From assembly GCA_023415595.1 (NCBI GenBank), contig JAEZJW010000088.1, forward strand, positions 1 to 6,246: DNA of 6,246 nt, written 5' to 3'. Of the stretch, positions 1 to 5,933 are shown one piece after another. The notes under the pieces were generated by a model. The model saw only the letters and a program-made list of their open reading frames with translations. It did no database searches and had not been told where the DNA came from. This DNA comes from Bacillota bacterium (lineage in GTDB: Bacteria > Bacillota > Clostridia > Lachnospirales > Lachnospiraceae). A program made the position numbers and the translations under genes. Numbering within the stretch: the first letter of the stretch is position 1; every line of letters starts with the position of its first letter.

Positions 1-1
1 C

Positions 2-664
2 AAAGTAACGGATGGGACCGGCCGAGCCAGATTGGCTAAAATTCAGGCTGCCGTAGAATTACTGCTTACGACAGGAGAACAGGAATTTGGAGACTTTTTG
101 CTGTCGGAGACAGAATTTATCGTCAATAACATCGATAAAGCAGGCTGGTTTGTGGGACGGGCTGAAAAAATGCTGAAGGATGCCGGATTCACAAAAGCGA
201 TTCGGGAGGCGTTACCGGCCTTGAAAGAACAGTATGAGCAGCAGAGTGCCGAAACGCCATACGGGATACCGTATCGCCCGCATATCTGGGGAGCAGGCTG
301 GGGGATCCAGAGACTGGGCTTCGAGTATTATTACCTGTATAAGGCGTATCCTGATATTTTCGAGCCTGAAATGATTTTCAATGCGTTGAACTTCGTTCTA
401 GGCTGTCATCCCGGTTCTAATACAATGTCCTTTGCATCGGGAGTTGGCGTCAAATCGGCTACCGTCGGTTATGGACTTAATCGCGCCGACTGGTCGTATA
501 TTCCAGGAGGAGTCATATCGGGTACTGCGCTGATCCGTCCTGACTTTCCAGAGCTGTTAGTGTTCCCCTATCTGTGGCAGCAGGTGGAATATGTACTGGG
601 AGGCGGATCCTCCAATTTTATGTTCTTAGCCTTAGCGGTGCAGCAATTATTGAATGGTAACTAA
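2..664 (+). CDS. Glycoside hydrolase family 9 protein, C-terminal part (5' end outside window)
   Basis: The frame is open from the left edge, so this is the last 220 residues of a longer protein, not a gene starting at the internal TTG at 32. It resembles the C-terminal half of the GH9 (alpha/alpha)6-barrel catalytic domain. Visible blocks are PYRPHIWGAGWGIQ, then NFVLGCHPGSN (His at fragment residue 136), then YGLNRADWSYIPGGV and SGTALIRPDFPEL, and finally PYLWQQVEYVLGGGSSNFMF. In GH9 enzymes a late glutamate acts as general acid; by position I infer this is Glu196 of the fragment (WQQVEY), but this is not proven here. The usual GH9 N-terminal Asp base would lie upstream and cannot be checked. 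The protein ends about 20 residues after the last conserved block, so no carbohydrate-binding module or dockerin follows. The likely role is hydrolysis of beta-linked glucans or oligosaccharides. The exact substrate, and whether it is secreted, cannot be told from this fragment. Its base composition looks more G+C-rich than the next gene's 5' end. Family assignment is confident; substrate is not. Confidence 0.85.
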   Translation, partial: KVTDGTGRARLAKIQAAVELLLTTGEQEFGDFLLSETEFIVNNIDKAGWFVGRAEKMLKDAGFTKAIREALPALKEQYEQQSAETPYGIPYRPHIWGAGWGIQRLGFEYYYLYKAYPDIFEPEMIFNALNFVLGCHPGSNTMSFASGVGVKSATVGYGLNRADWSYIPGGVISGTALIRPDFPELLVFPYLWQQVEYVLGGGSSNFMFLALAVQQLLNGN

Positions 665-735
665 ACGCTCTTCTTATCGGCATCTGTTATTGGGCTAAAA
701 TAATTGTAGGTAAACCACATGATGTGTAGTATTTT

Positions 736-769
736 ACACCTTTTTGTCATTATTATCATATCATATAAT
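736..769 (+). promoter_or_regulatory. Candidate sporulation sigma-K-like / A+T-rich promoter of the multicopper oxidase gene
   Basis: Two overlapping matches to the sigma-K -10 pattern CATAnnnTA lie here: CATATCATA at 757-765 and CATATAATA at 762-770. The first has CACC (737-740), close to the sigma-K -35 core mACm, about 16 bp upstream. The same stretch contains TATAAT at 764-769, but no good sigma-A -35 sits 17 bp before it (TTTTTG at 741-746). In Bacillus subtilis cotA is a late sporulation gene read by sigma-K, so a similar promoter would fit this CotA-like gene. The A+T richness makes chance matches easy, so this is a candidate only. Confidence 0.35.
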
Positions 770-778
770 ATGACAAAA
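742..778. repeat. Inverted repeat TTTTGTCAT ... ATGACAAAA in the multicopper oxidase promoter region
   Basis: Perfect 9-bp arms at 742-750 and 770-778 are separated by 19 bp. They flank the candidate -10 elements, so the repeat could be a spaced operator. The right arm contains AATATGAC (767-774), the same half-site found in the 20-bp palindrome before the TetR gene (5705-5712). Whether a protein binds here is unknown. Confidence 0.4.
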
Positions 779-783
779 TTTGT

Positions 784-789
784 AGGAGG
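784..789 (+). promoter_or_regulatory. Ribosome binding site deciding the start of the multicopper oxidase
   Basis: AGGAGG lies 7 nt before the ATG at 797. The reading frame is open further up to an ATG at 719. That longer version would translate this RBS and the promoter-like inverted repeat, and no comparable RBS precedes 719. The start at 797 is therefore preferred. Confidence 0.85.
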
Positions 790-796
790 CGATTTC

Positions 797-2701
797 ATGT
801 TGTTATATAAAGCGAAAAGTAAATATCATAGCATCAAAAATAAAATAAATGATAAAAAATTAAAGATACAAAATCAGAAAGAGAATAATGATCAGATTGT
901 GCAGCCGATAAAACTAGATCCAATGGATATACCGAAGTATGTTAATCAATTATCGAAACCTCCGGTATATAAACCATGCATATCAAATAAATGGAGACCA
1001 TTCGGGCATAGCAGGATAAAACATTCCTATACAATTGATATCAGTGAGTTTGAACAGCAGATTCTTCCTCCCGGGTTTCGTAAGACGAAGGTATGGGGGT
1101 ATGGCGGTCTTATCTATGATGAAAAGAAAGGTAAAGCGAAGTATTCGAGAAGTGCACCTGGTGCAACCTTTGAAGCCACCCGCGGTGTACCAATAGAAGT
1201 AAAGTGGATTAATAAACTAGAAGGAAGTCATCTGTTTGCTGTTGATCCAACGTTACATTGGGCTAACCCCAATCATATGCCGGCACATAATCTGCCAAAG
1301 CCTTGGCCGGCATTTCCTCCGGGCTTTGAGAAGGCTCAATTTCCTGTTCCGATAGTAACCCACCTGCATGGTGGCGAGAATAAATCAGTCGATGATGGAC
1401 ATCCTGAGGCATGGTTTACGTTTGACGGAAAGCATGGACCGGATTACAGAACATCGAAATACTGCTATCCGAATAAACAGCAATCCGCTACGCTCTGGTA
1501 TCATGATCATGCACTGGGTATAACACGATTAAATGTTTATGCAGGTCTAGCCGGATTCTATCTGCTTCGGGACCGCTCAGGTACGGAAGGAAGGCTATGC
1601 TTACCAAAGGGCAAGTATGAAATTCCCCTGGTGATACAGGACCGTATGTTTTATACGGATGGTTCCCTATTATTTAATAATGTAGGAGTCAATCCGGATA
1701 TTCACCCATACTGGGTGCCGGAGTTTTTTGGGGACACAATAATGGTAAATGGCATGGTTTGGCCAAATCTTAATGTCGACCGCCATCAATACCGCTTCCG
1801 TGTATTAAATGGCTCCAATGCACGATTTTATCATTTGAAAATGTCAAATGGTATGACCTTCACCCAAATCGGCAGTGATGGTGGTCTCTTACCGAAGCCG
1901 GCAGAGCTGACCTCATTACTGATCGCACCCGGAGAGCGTGCAGATCTATTGGTTGATTTTTCACAGATCCCTCCGGGAACAGAAATCAGATTACTCAATG
2001 ATGCGAATGCTCCTTATCCCGGAGGAGAAGGTCCGGATCCTAATACGGTAGGACAGATTATGCAATTTACAGTTCCGTCCGATGCGAGGAAGCCTGTGAA
2101 ACCCAGAAAACTTCCTGATAAGTTAAGCAGCCTTCCACTCTTAAAACCGGATAGAAGAAGAATTTTAACGTTGAATGAGGTCATGGGACCGAATGGTCCG
2201 ACTATGGTTTTATTAAATGGACAAATGTGGTCATCACCCACCTCTGAGCTTCCGATTGTTGGCTCCACAGAAGAGTGGGTAATCGCTAATCTGACTGCAG
2301 ATTCCCATCCGATTCATCTGCATCTTGTGCAATTCCAGCTGTTAAACCGCCAGGATTTTGATTCTGACGGATACTTGATAAAATGGGAAGAGGTTAACGG
2401 GATGGCGCCCTTAATGCATCCGACCATTGAGGTACCTGTGGAACCGTTCTTATCTCCGAATGGTCCGATTATACCTGACGATAATGAATTAGGCTGGAAG
2501 GATACTGTCAGAATGAATCCAGGTCAGGTAACAAGAATCAAGGTACGCTTTGCGCCTCAGGATGTTCCTTCGGGTGGGGTCAAACCGGGTGAAAATCTAT
2601 TCCCGTTTGATCCGACCACCGAACCCGGGTATGTATGGCATTGCCACATCCTGGATCATGAAGATAATGAAATGATGAGGAGCTATAAAGTAATAAAATA
2701 A
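797..2701 (+). CDS. CotA-like multicopper oxidase (laccase family), 634 aa
   Basis: This is a three-cupredoxin-domain enzyme expected to oxidise phenolic or similar substrates at a type 1 copper and reduce O2 to water at a trinuclear copper cluster. All four copper motifs are present: HLHG (His189, His191), WYHDH (His236, His238), HPIHLH (His504, His507, His509) and WHCHILDHEDNEMM (His615, Cys616, His617, His621, axial Met626). By comparison with B. subtilis CotA, type 1 ligands are His504, Cys616, His621 and Met626, and the others serve the type 2/3 centre. Other CotA-like blocks include DGHPEAWF, RLNVYAGLAGFYLL, RFRVLNGSNARFY and FTQIGSDGGLLP. At 634 residues it is about 120 longer than CotA (513). 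Roughly 40 extra residues form a Lys-rich tail at the N terminus, and more lie before HLHG. No Sec or Tat signal peptide is visible, which fits a cytoplasmic or spore-coat location. It stands alone on its strand, with a convergent LysR gene downstream. A spore-coat laccase is the best reading; a bilirubin- or metal-oxidase-like role is possible. Confidence 0.93.
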   Translation: MLLYKAKSKYHSIKNKINDKKLKIQNQKENNDQIVQPIKLDPMDIPKYVNQLSKPPVYKPCISNKWRPFGHSRIKHSYTIDISEFEQQILPPGFRKTKVWGYGGLIYDEKKGKAKYSRSAPGATFEATRGVPIEVKWINKLEGSHLFAVDPTLHWANPNHMPAHNLPKPWPAFPPGFEKAQFPVPIVTHLHGGENKSVDDGHPEAWFTFDGKHGPDYRTSKYCYPNKQQSATLWYHDHALGITRLNVYAGLAGFYLLRDRSGTEGRLCLPKGKYEIPLVIQDRMFYTDGSLLFNNVGVNPDIHPYWVPEFFGDTIMVNGMVWPNLNVDRHQYRFRVLNGSNARFYHLKMSNGMTFTQIGSDGGLLPKPAELTSLLIAPGERADLLVDFSQIPPGTEIRLLNDANAPYPGGEGPDPNTVGQIMQFTVPSDARKPVKPRKLPDKLSSLPLLKPDRRRILTLNEVMGPNGPTMVLLNGQMWSSPTSELPIVGSTEEWVIANLTADSHPIHLHLVQFQLLNRQDFDSDGYLIKWEEVNGMAPLMHPTIEVPVEPFLSPNGPIIPDDNELGWKDTVRMNPGQVTRIKVRFAPQDVPSGGVKPGENLFPFDPTTEPGYVWHCHILDHEDNEMMRSYKVIK

Positions 2702-2714
2702 TAGGAATATGATA

Positions 2715-2767
2715 GCTCCCCTTAAGAAGGACAGATTAAATATAGAATCTGTTATCTTAAGGGGAGC
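2715..2767. terminator. Two-tier hairpin between convergent genes, probable bidirectional terminator
   Basis: The outer arms GCTCCCCTTAAGA (2715-2727) and TCTTAAGGGGAGC (2755-2767) pair over 13 bp without mismatch. Inside, ACAGATT (2731-2737) pairs with AATCTGT (2746-2752) around an 8-nt loop. Only a small asymmetric internal bulge (3 and 2 nt) separates the two stems. It lies 13 bp after the oxidase stop codon and 10 bp before the end of the LysR gene on the other strand, so it could stop both transcripts. The plus strand has no U-run after the stem. The minus strand is followed by a moderately U-rich stretch, so a classic intrinsic terminator is better supported for the LysR direction. Confidence 0.6.
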
Positions 2768-2777
2768 AAGTAATTCT

Positions 2778-3662
2778 TCAATGCAACACTTCATGCATCA
2801 AATCGATAAAGGCTTTCAGAGCGGCAGACATCCATTTGTTCTTATGATAGAGCACCTGAGTAAAGATGGGGAAATCCGGTCCATTCCAATTCAAGCTTAC
2901 AAGATGTTTCTGGGAAAGCTCTTTCTCCACTGAAGTCTTCGGCAGAAGAGCAATACCTATCCCGCTTATTGTCAGCTGTTTGATGGTCTGAACATTACCT
3001 GTTTCAATCACTGAACTGGGTTTCACCCTAAATTGTGACAGGATCGTATCAAAAAGGATCCGATAGCCACAGCCGGGTTCTGTTAAAATCAATGGTTGAC
3101 CCGATAGGTCTTCAGGATGGATACTTTCTCTGGAGGCATAAGCATGATCCGGAGAGCACAAAAGAACCATTGGCTCCGGAACTTCCAAAGTGGATATGAA
3201 ATCACCATCGTTTATTATTTGGTCGAGAAAAAAGGCTATGTCCAGAGTGCTATCCTTTAATGAGCGCAGGAACTCGGCTTTATCACCGAATTTGATTGTA
3301 ATCTCCACATCAGGATACCGAGTGCGATATTCTTTTAAAAGTTCGGGCAGTTTCGCTACGCATAAGGATTCCACAGCACCGATGATCAGACGCCCACTGG
3401 GAATATCCGAGTTGACGGCTATGTTTTTCGCATCATTGGAAAGCTTTATTATGCTAATAGCGATCGGCAGAAGCTTCTCCCCTTCGGCTGTTAACGCAAT
3501 TTTATGGCCTAAGCGCTCAAATAGCTTCACCTTTAATTCCTGCTCAAGCATTTGAATTTGAGAGGTAACGGAAGATTGAGCATAACCCAGATCCAGAGCT
3601 GTTTTTGTAAAGCTCTTCAATTCAGCTGCTTTAAGAAAGGTATTTAATTGCCTTAATTCCAT
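2778..3662 (-). CDS. LysR-type transcriptional regulator, 294 aa
   Basis: Length and layout are typical of the LysR family. The N-terminal winged helix-turn-helix spans about residues 1-60 (MELRQLNTFL..., recognition region around SFTKTALDLGYAQSSVTSQI, then LFERLGHKIALTAEG). A linker helix follows, then a two-lobed ligand-binding domain from about residue 90 to the end. The effector domain shows LTEPGCGYR (193-201) and TIKQLTISGIGIALLP, forms common in Firmicute LysR proteins. The open frame extends three codons further to a GTG at 3671, but that GTG falls inside AGGTAGGTG, which looks like the RBS for the ATG at 3662 (6-nt spacing); the ATG is therefore chosen. The gene converges on the multicopper oxidase gene and diverges from the DinB-family gene. 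The divergent layout makes the DinB-family gene, and its own promoter, the most likely targets, as is common for this family. The inducer cannot be told from sequence. Confidence 0.93.
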   Translation of the reverse strand: MELRQLNTFLKAAELKSFTKTALDLGYAQSSVTSQIQMLEQELKVKLFERLGHKIALTAEGEKLLPIAISIIKLSNDAKNIAVNSDIPSGRLIIGAVESLCVAKLPELLKEYRTRYPDVEITIKFGDKAEFLRSLKDSTLDIAFFLDQIINDGDFISTLEVPEPMVLLCSPDHAYASRESIHPEDLSGQPLILTEPGCGYRILFDTILSQFRVKPSSVIETGNVQTIKQLTISGIGIALLPKTSVEKELSQKHLVSLNWNGPDFPIFTQVLYHKNKWMSAALKAFIDLMHEVLH

Positions 3663-3668
3663 TGCATG

Positions 3669-3677
3669 CACCTACCT
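3669..3677 (-). promoter_or_regulatory. Ribosome binding site deciding the LysR start
   Basis: On the minus strand this reads AGGTAGGTG, ending 6 nt before the ATG at 3662. The alternative GTG start at 3671 would lie within it and would lack a spaced RBS. Confidence 0.6.
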
Positions 3678-3706
3678 ATCGATTTTTCTGAATGATTCTA
3701 TAGAAA

Positions 3707-3735
3707 TCAACAATTTTACTCTTTACTGCTATTAT
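3707..3735 (+). promoter_or_regulatory. Candidate sigma-A promoter of the DinB-family gene
   Basis: TCAACA (3707-3712) and TATTAT (3730-3735) are 17 bp apart, matching 4 of 6 and 5 of 6 consensus bases. Transcription would begin near 3742, just before the palindrome at 3747-3772. Confidence 0.35.
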
Positions 3736-3761
3736 GATACCATACTGTTAATCATTTGCAA
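3734..3761 (-). promoter_or_regulatory. Candidate sigma-A promoter of the LysR gene
   Basis: Read on the minus strand, TTGCAA (3756-3761) and TATCAT (3734-3739) are 16 bp apart. The -35 box lies in the core of the palindrome at 3747-3772, so a protein bound there would block this promoter. That fits the negative self-regulation common in LysR regulators. It overlaps the opposing promoter candidate at 3707-3735. Confidence 0.35.
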
Positions 3762-3772
3762 ATGTTATTAAC
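3747..3772. promoter_or_regulatory. Interrupted palindrome in the LysR/DinB divergent region, probable operator
   Basis: The perfect 12-bp palindrome CATTTGCAAATG (3753-3764) is flanked by GTTAAT (3747-3752) and ATTAAC (3767-3772), which are also reverse complements. A 2-nt TT insert on the right makes the outer arms slightly off-centre. It lies between two divergent genes, one a LysR regulator, and is the obvious candidate for the regulator's binding site. The classic T-N11-A shape occurs in such A+T-rich DNA but is not diagnostic. Confidence 0.5.
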
Positions 3773-3796
3773 TTCAGTACGGAAAGGAATTATATC

Positions 3797-4276
3797 ATGA
3801 ATGAATTTACGAAGAACAATCAAGAATTATTAAAGCTGATTGGTGAGTGGGAATTGAAATTGTTGCAGCTTCCGGAGGATATCATAACACAGAGAAGAAA
3901 TAGCCAAAACAGGACAATCAAACAGATTGTTGGACATCTGGTGGATTCGGCTTCAAATAATCTCCATAGGATCGTGCATCTGCAGTATCAAATAAGTCCG
4001 TTGATTTATCCCGATTACGCAAACCTGGGTAATAACGACAGATGGATCGCTATACAGAACTATCAGGAGGAGGAATGGCAGGACCTGGTCCAATTATGGA
4101 AATATTTAAATTATCATATAGTTCATGTAATCAATAACGTGAACACTGAAAAGCTGGATCAGCTATGGATTAACGCTTTAAATAACACAGTTTCGCTAAA
4201 AAACATGATTATCGATTATCTGAGGCATTTCAAGCTGCATCTGAGTGAAATTGATGATCTGATCAACAATCGTTGA
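3797..4276 (+). CDS. DinB/YfiT-superfamily putative metal-dependent protein, 159 aa
   Basis: The length and predicted all-helical make-up fit the DinB four-helix-bundle superfamily, whose members often bind a divalent metal through three histidines. Candidate ligands are His47 (in IVGHLVDSASNN), His144 and His148 (in DYLRHFKLHLSEI). These are the expected helix-2 and C-terminal positions, so the metal site looks intact. The block NNDRWIAIQNYQEEEWQDLVQLW is also typical. Members act as thiol transferases (bacillithiol or mycothiol linked) or are of unknown function, and the sequence does not say which applies here. The start is supported by AAAGGA 8 nt upstream of the ATG. It diverges from the LysR gene, shares a palindrome-containing region with it, and is followed by its own terminator, so it is probably monocistronic and a candidate LysR target. 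Confidence 0.8.
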   Translation: MNEFTKNNQELLKLIGEWELKLLQLPEDIITQRRNSQNRTIKQIVGHLVDSASNNLHRIVHLQYQISPLIYPDYANLGNNDRWIAIQNYQEEEWQDLVQLWKYLNYHIVHVINNVNTEKLDQLWINALNNTVSLKNMIIDYLRHFKLHLSEIDDLINNR

Positions 4277-4324
4277 GCCCTGATAAGCGTTCAAAAGGTG
4301 GGTTCTGACCATATAGACCACACC

Positions 4325-4353
4325 AAGGCTCATGCAAAAGTATGAGCCTTTTT
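4325..4353 (+). terminator. Intrinsic terminator of the DinB-family gene
   Basis: AAGGCTCAT (4325-4333) pairs with ATGAGCCTT (4342-4350) over 9 bp around an 8-nt loop. The stem runs into TTTTT (4349-4353), the usual U-tract. It ends 2 bp before the stop codon of the convergent flavoprotein gene. In that direction the stem has no U-tract, so it serves mainly the plus strand. Confidence 0.85.
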
Positions 4354-4355
4354 AC

Positions 4356-5084
4356 TTACATGGCAGAAGGTTTAATCATTCCGCGTTCCACGAGATTCTG
4401 GTAGACAGCTTTCATATCACCGTCCTTATTGGTATATATGTTCTTCAGAATGATTTTCTTTACTATTAAAGTAATCATCAGTCTGTCCTTAAAGCCCTGG
4501 AGATGGTATTTCTTTTTCCGGGAAATATCCTGTGCCAGCTTCACTCCTAGTCTGTATGCCGCCGCCATCGCCTTCGGCTTGTTTTCGATTCTCTCATATC
4601 CGATAGCGACGCCTAAATAACCAGTAACATAACTCCTTCGATGAAAGCCGGCAATAAAACGTTTTACGATATCTTTCGCCACTGTTTTCGCACCGATTCC
4701 GCCGCAGGTAGATACACCAACTAAATATTTTCCGCCGAAGCCGGAAGTATAAGCTGTGAACATGCCAATCCGATCAATTATGAAATTTTTCATTACTGCG
4801 GTTGGCATAATACCGTATGACGGTGTTGCCAGAACGATACCGTCGCTTTGATATAGTTTTTGCTTAAGAGCTTCAGCATCATCATTGATATTGCACTTCC
4901 CGGTTGACATACAGTGCTTTGAGGTTCTTCCGATACACCCTATGCAATATGCAATATGATGCTCAGCTAAAAATATTTCTTCTGTTTCCGCGCCGGTATC
5001 CTTCGCTCCCCTCAGGACTTCCCTTGCCAATACGCAGGTATTGCCATTCTTCGTCGGACTACCCATTACCGCAGTTATTTTCAT
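4356..5084 (-). CDS. Flavodoxin-fold NAD(P)H-dependent FMN oxidoreductase with a four-cysteine motif, 242 aa
   Basis: The protein belongs to the NADPH-dependent FMN reductase / iron-sulfur flavoprotein group. The FMN phosphate loop is GSPTKNGNT (residues 8-16), with PSYG (88-91) and STCGG (125-129) forming the other flavin-contact loops. Between them lies a cysteine cluster Cys47-x2-Cys50-x7-Cys58-x5-Cys64 followed by INDDAEAL. This resembles the cluster site of iron-sulfur flavoproteins, but its spacing is wider than the usual Cx2Cx2Cx4-7C, so Fe-S binding is uncertain. After the flavodoxin domain (about residues 1-180) comes a basic, helical C-terminal tail of some 60 residues (SRKKKYHLQGFKDRLM...), seen in many clostridial relatives. 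It is expected to be cytoplasmic and to transfer electrons to a small molecule or protein. Its ATG directly abuts the TetR stop codon and its RBS lies inside the TetR coding end, so the two genes are translationally coupled. The substrate is unknown. Confidence 0.88.
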   Translation of the reverse strand: MKITAVMGSPTKNGNTCVLAREVLRGAKDTGAETEEIFLAEHHIAYCIGCIGRTSKHCMSTGKCNINDDAEALKQKLYQSDGIVLATPSYGIMPTAVMKNFIIDRIGMFTAYTSGFGGKYLVGVSTCGGIGAKTVAKDIVKRFIAGFHRRSYVTGYLGVAIGYERIENKPKAMAAAYRLGVKLAQDISRKKKYHLQGFKDRLMITLIVKKIILKNIYTNKDGDMKAVYQNLVERGMIKPSAM

Positions 5085-5678
5085 TTATTGTTCCTCCTTC
5101 GCGCAGAGAATACCGTAACAGCATATATCAATAATATCCAGCAAATAGTGATATAAGCTGTCAGCTGTCTTTCCCGAATTGAACCAGCGAATGATCCCCA
5201 TAAATAGGGAATCATTCAGGACGTTAATTTTCATGGTTTTATCCTTGCCGGTAATGTTATCATGGTCGGAGGAATGATCAGCGATCAAATCCATGATACC
5301 GGCAAAATCGAATTGTTCTTCATTCTCAGCAACGCCCTGTTTCGTGGCCAGTTCTTTTAGGAAACTGACAAACAGTGCTTCTTCCTCCTGGATATATGTG
5401 ACGGTCAGGCCAATCATAACACCTATGTTTTGCCGAAAAGTATTTTGATTATGATATGCTTGCTGAAAGTCTAGCTTTTGAAATACCTGAACGGCCCATT
5501 TCATAAGAACATCCCTTTTAGAATCGAAAAAATTATAAAAAGTACCCTTGGCAATACCGACAACTTTTGTAATTTCATCAACTGTCGTTTTTTCATATCC
5601 ATTCTTCCGGAATAATTCAATGGATGTATCCAGTATTAATTGTCCTACCTGTTCTCGTTGCTGTTGAAATAATGACAT
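5085..5678 (-). CDS. TetR/AcrR-family transcriptional repressor, 197 aa
   Basis: The N-terminal DNA-binding domain covers about residues 8-55. It has the typical pattern ILDTSIELFRKNGYEKTTV, then the helix-turn-helix EITKVVGIAKGTFYNFFDSK, ending with the aromatic NFF block and KRDVL. The rest is a helical ligand-binding domain with no specific family signature. The C-terminal ...DIIDICCYGILCAKEEQ contains three cysteines, so redox or electrophile sensing is conceivable but unproven. The ATG at 5678 has AGGAGAG 7 nt upstream. It is the first gene of an operon with the flavoprotein gene, which it probably represses along with itself through the palindrome at 5705-5724. The ligand may be a substrate of the flavoprotein; this is inference from the operon. 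Confidence 0.93.
   Translation of the reverse strand: MSLFQQQREQVGQLILDTSIELFRKNGYEKTTVDEITKVVGIAKGTFYNFFDSKRDVLMKWAVQVFQKLDFQQAYHNQNTFRQNIGVMIGLTVTYIQEEEALFVSFLKELATKQGVAENEEQFDFAGIMDLIADHSSDHDNITGKDKTMKINVLNDSLFMGIIRWFNSGKTADSLYHYLLDIIDICCYGILCAKEEQ
5093..5099 (-). promoter_or_regulatory. Ribosome binding site of the flavoprotein, inside the TetR gene end
   Basis: On the minus strand AAGGAGG lies within the Lys-Glu-Glu codons at the end of the TetR gene, 8 nt before the sequence TAAATG in which the TetR stop codon directly abuts the flavoprotein ATG. The strong RBS supports the flavoprotein start and suggests coupled translation. Confidence 0.85.
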
Positions 5679-5704
5679 GGTTTCACTCTCCTGACTATTC
5701 TCAC

Positions 5705-5724
5705 AATATGACTATAGTCATATT
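5705..5724. promoter_or_regulatory. Perfect 20-bp palindrome, probable TetR operator
   Basis: AATATGACTATAGTCATATT equals its own reverse complement over all 20 bp. It begins 27 bp upstream of the TetR start codon, overlaps the -10 box of the predicted promoter and covers the likely transcription start. Length, symmetry and position fit a TetR dimer-pair operator that shuts off its own operon. It is less well placed for the response regulator, whose promoter lies more than 120 bp away. Confidence 0.8.
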
Positions 5725-5751
5725 ATATAATTGTTCACTGCATTTTGTAAA
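5722..5751 (-). promoter_or_regulatory. Promoter of the TetR-flavoprotein operon
   Basis: On the minus strand TTTACA (5746-5751) and TATAAT (5722-5727) are separated by 18 bp. The -10 is a perfect consensus match and the -35 matches 5 of 6. Transcription should start near 5714-5715, within the palindrome. Confidence 0.7.
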
Positions 5752-5849
5752 GAAGATTCTGTAATTCATGTAATACTCTTTATAATTAATATGATGTAGG
5801 AAAACTTACTTTTGGTGTAATCATAACGCCGATATCAGGTAATAGTATA

Positions 5850-5878
5850 TTGTTAAAATGCTGGAAGTCCTATATAAT
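5850..5878 (+). promoter_or_regulatory. Probable sigma-A promoter of the response regulator gene
   Basis: TTGTTA (5850-5855) and TATAAT (5873-5878) are 17 bp apart, matching 4 of 6 and 6 of 6. Transcription would begin around 5885, leaving a leader of about 70 nt before the start codon. The rest of the 276-bp region between the TetR and response regulator genes shows no small gene or further clear signal. A lone TATAAT at 5781-5786 lacks a good -35. Confidence 0.6.
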
Positions 5879-5933
5879 TTTATTAAAACAACTTGGCATA
5901 TACGAGATGTTGCTGAAGAATTGGCAATTATAT

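Noticed and set aside
716..726. Short interrupted palindrome CACAT-G-ATGTG
   Set aside because: It is only 5 bp per arm with a 1-nt centre, too short to call an operator or terminator for the GH9 gene. No other terminator was seen after that gene.
719..796. 26-residue hydrophobic N-terminal extension of the multicopper oxidase (start at 719), resembling a membrane segment
   Set aside because: It would translate the promoter-like region and the AGGAGG at 784-789. No RBS precedes 719, while the ATG at 797 is ideally placed.
2188..2470. Repeat of CCGAATGGTCCGA within the oxidase gene
   Set aside because: Both copies encode Pro-Asn-Gly-Pro turns in the same frame. A short coincidental coding repeat explains them.
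2709..2933. 74-codon plus-strand open frame
   Set aside because: It begins in the nested hairpin and runs antisense into the 3' end of the LysR gene; it has no RBS and no recognisable protein.
3190..3555. 121-codon plus-strand open frame
   Set aside because: It lies wholly antisense within the well-supported LysR gene and has no family features.
4904..5134. 76-codon plus-strand open frame
   Set aside because: It is antisense across the coupled TetR/flavoprotein junction and has no protein-like conservation visible.
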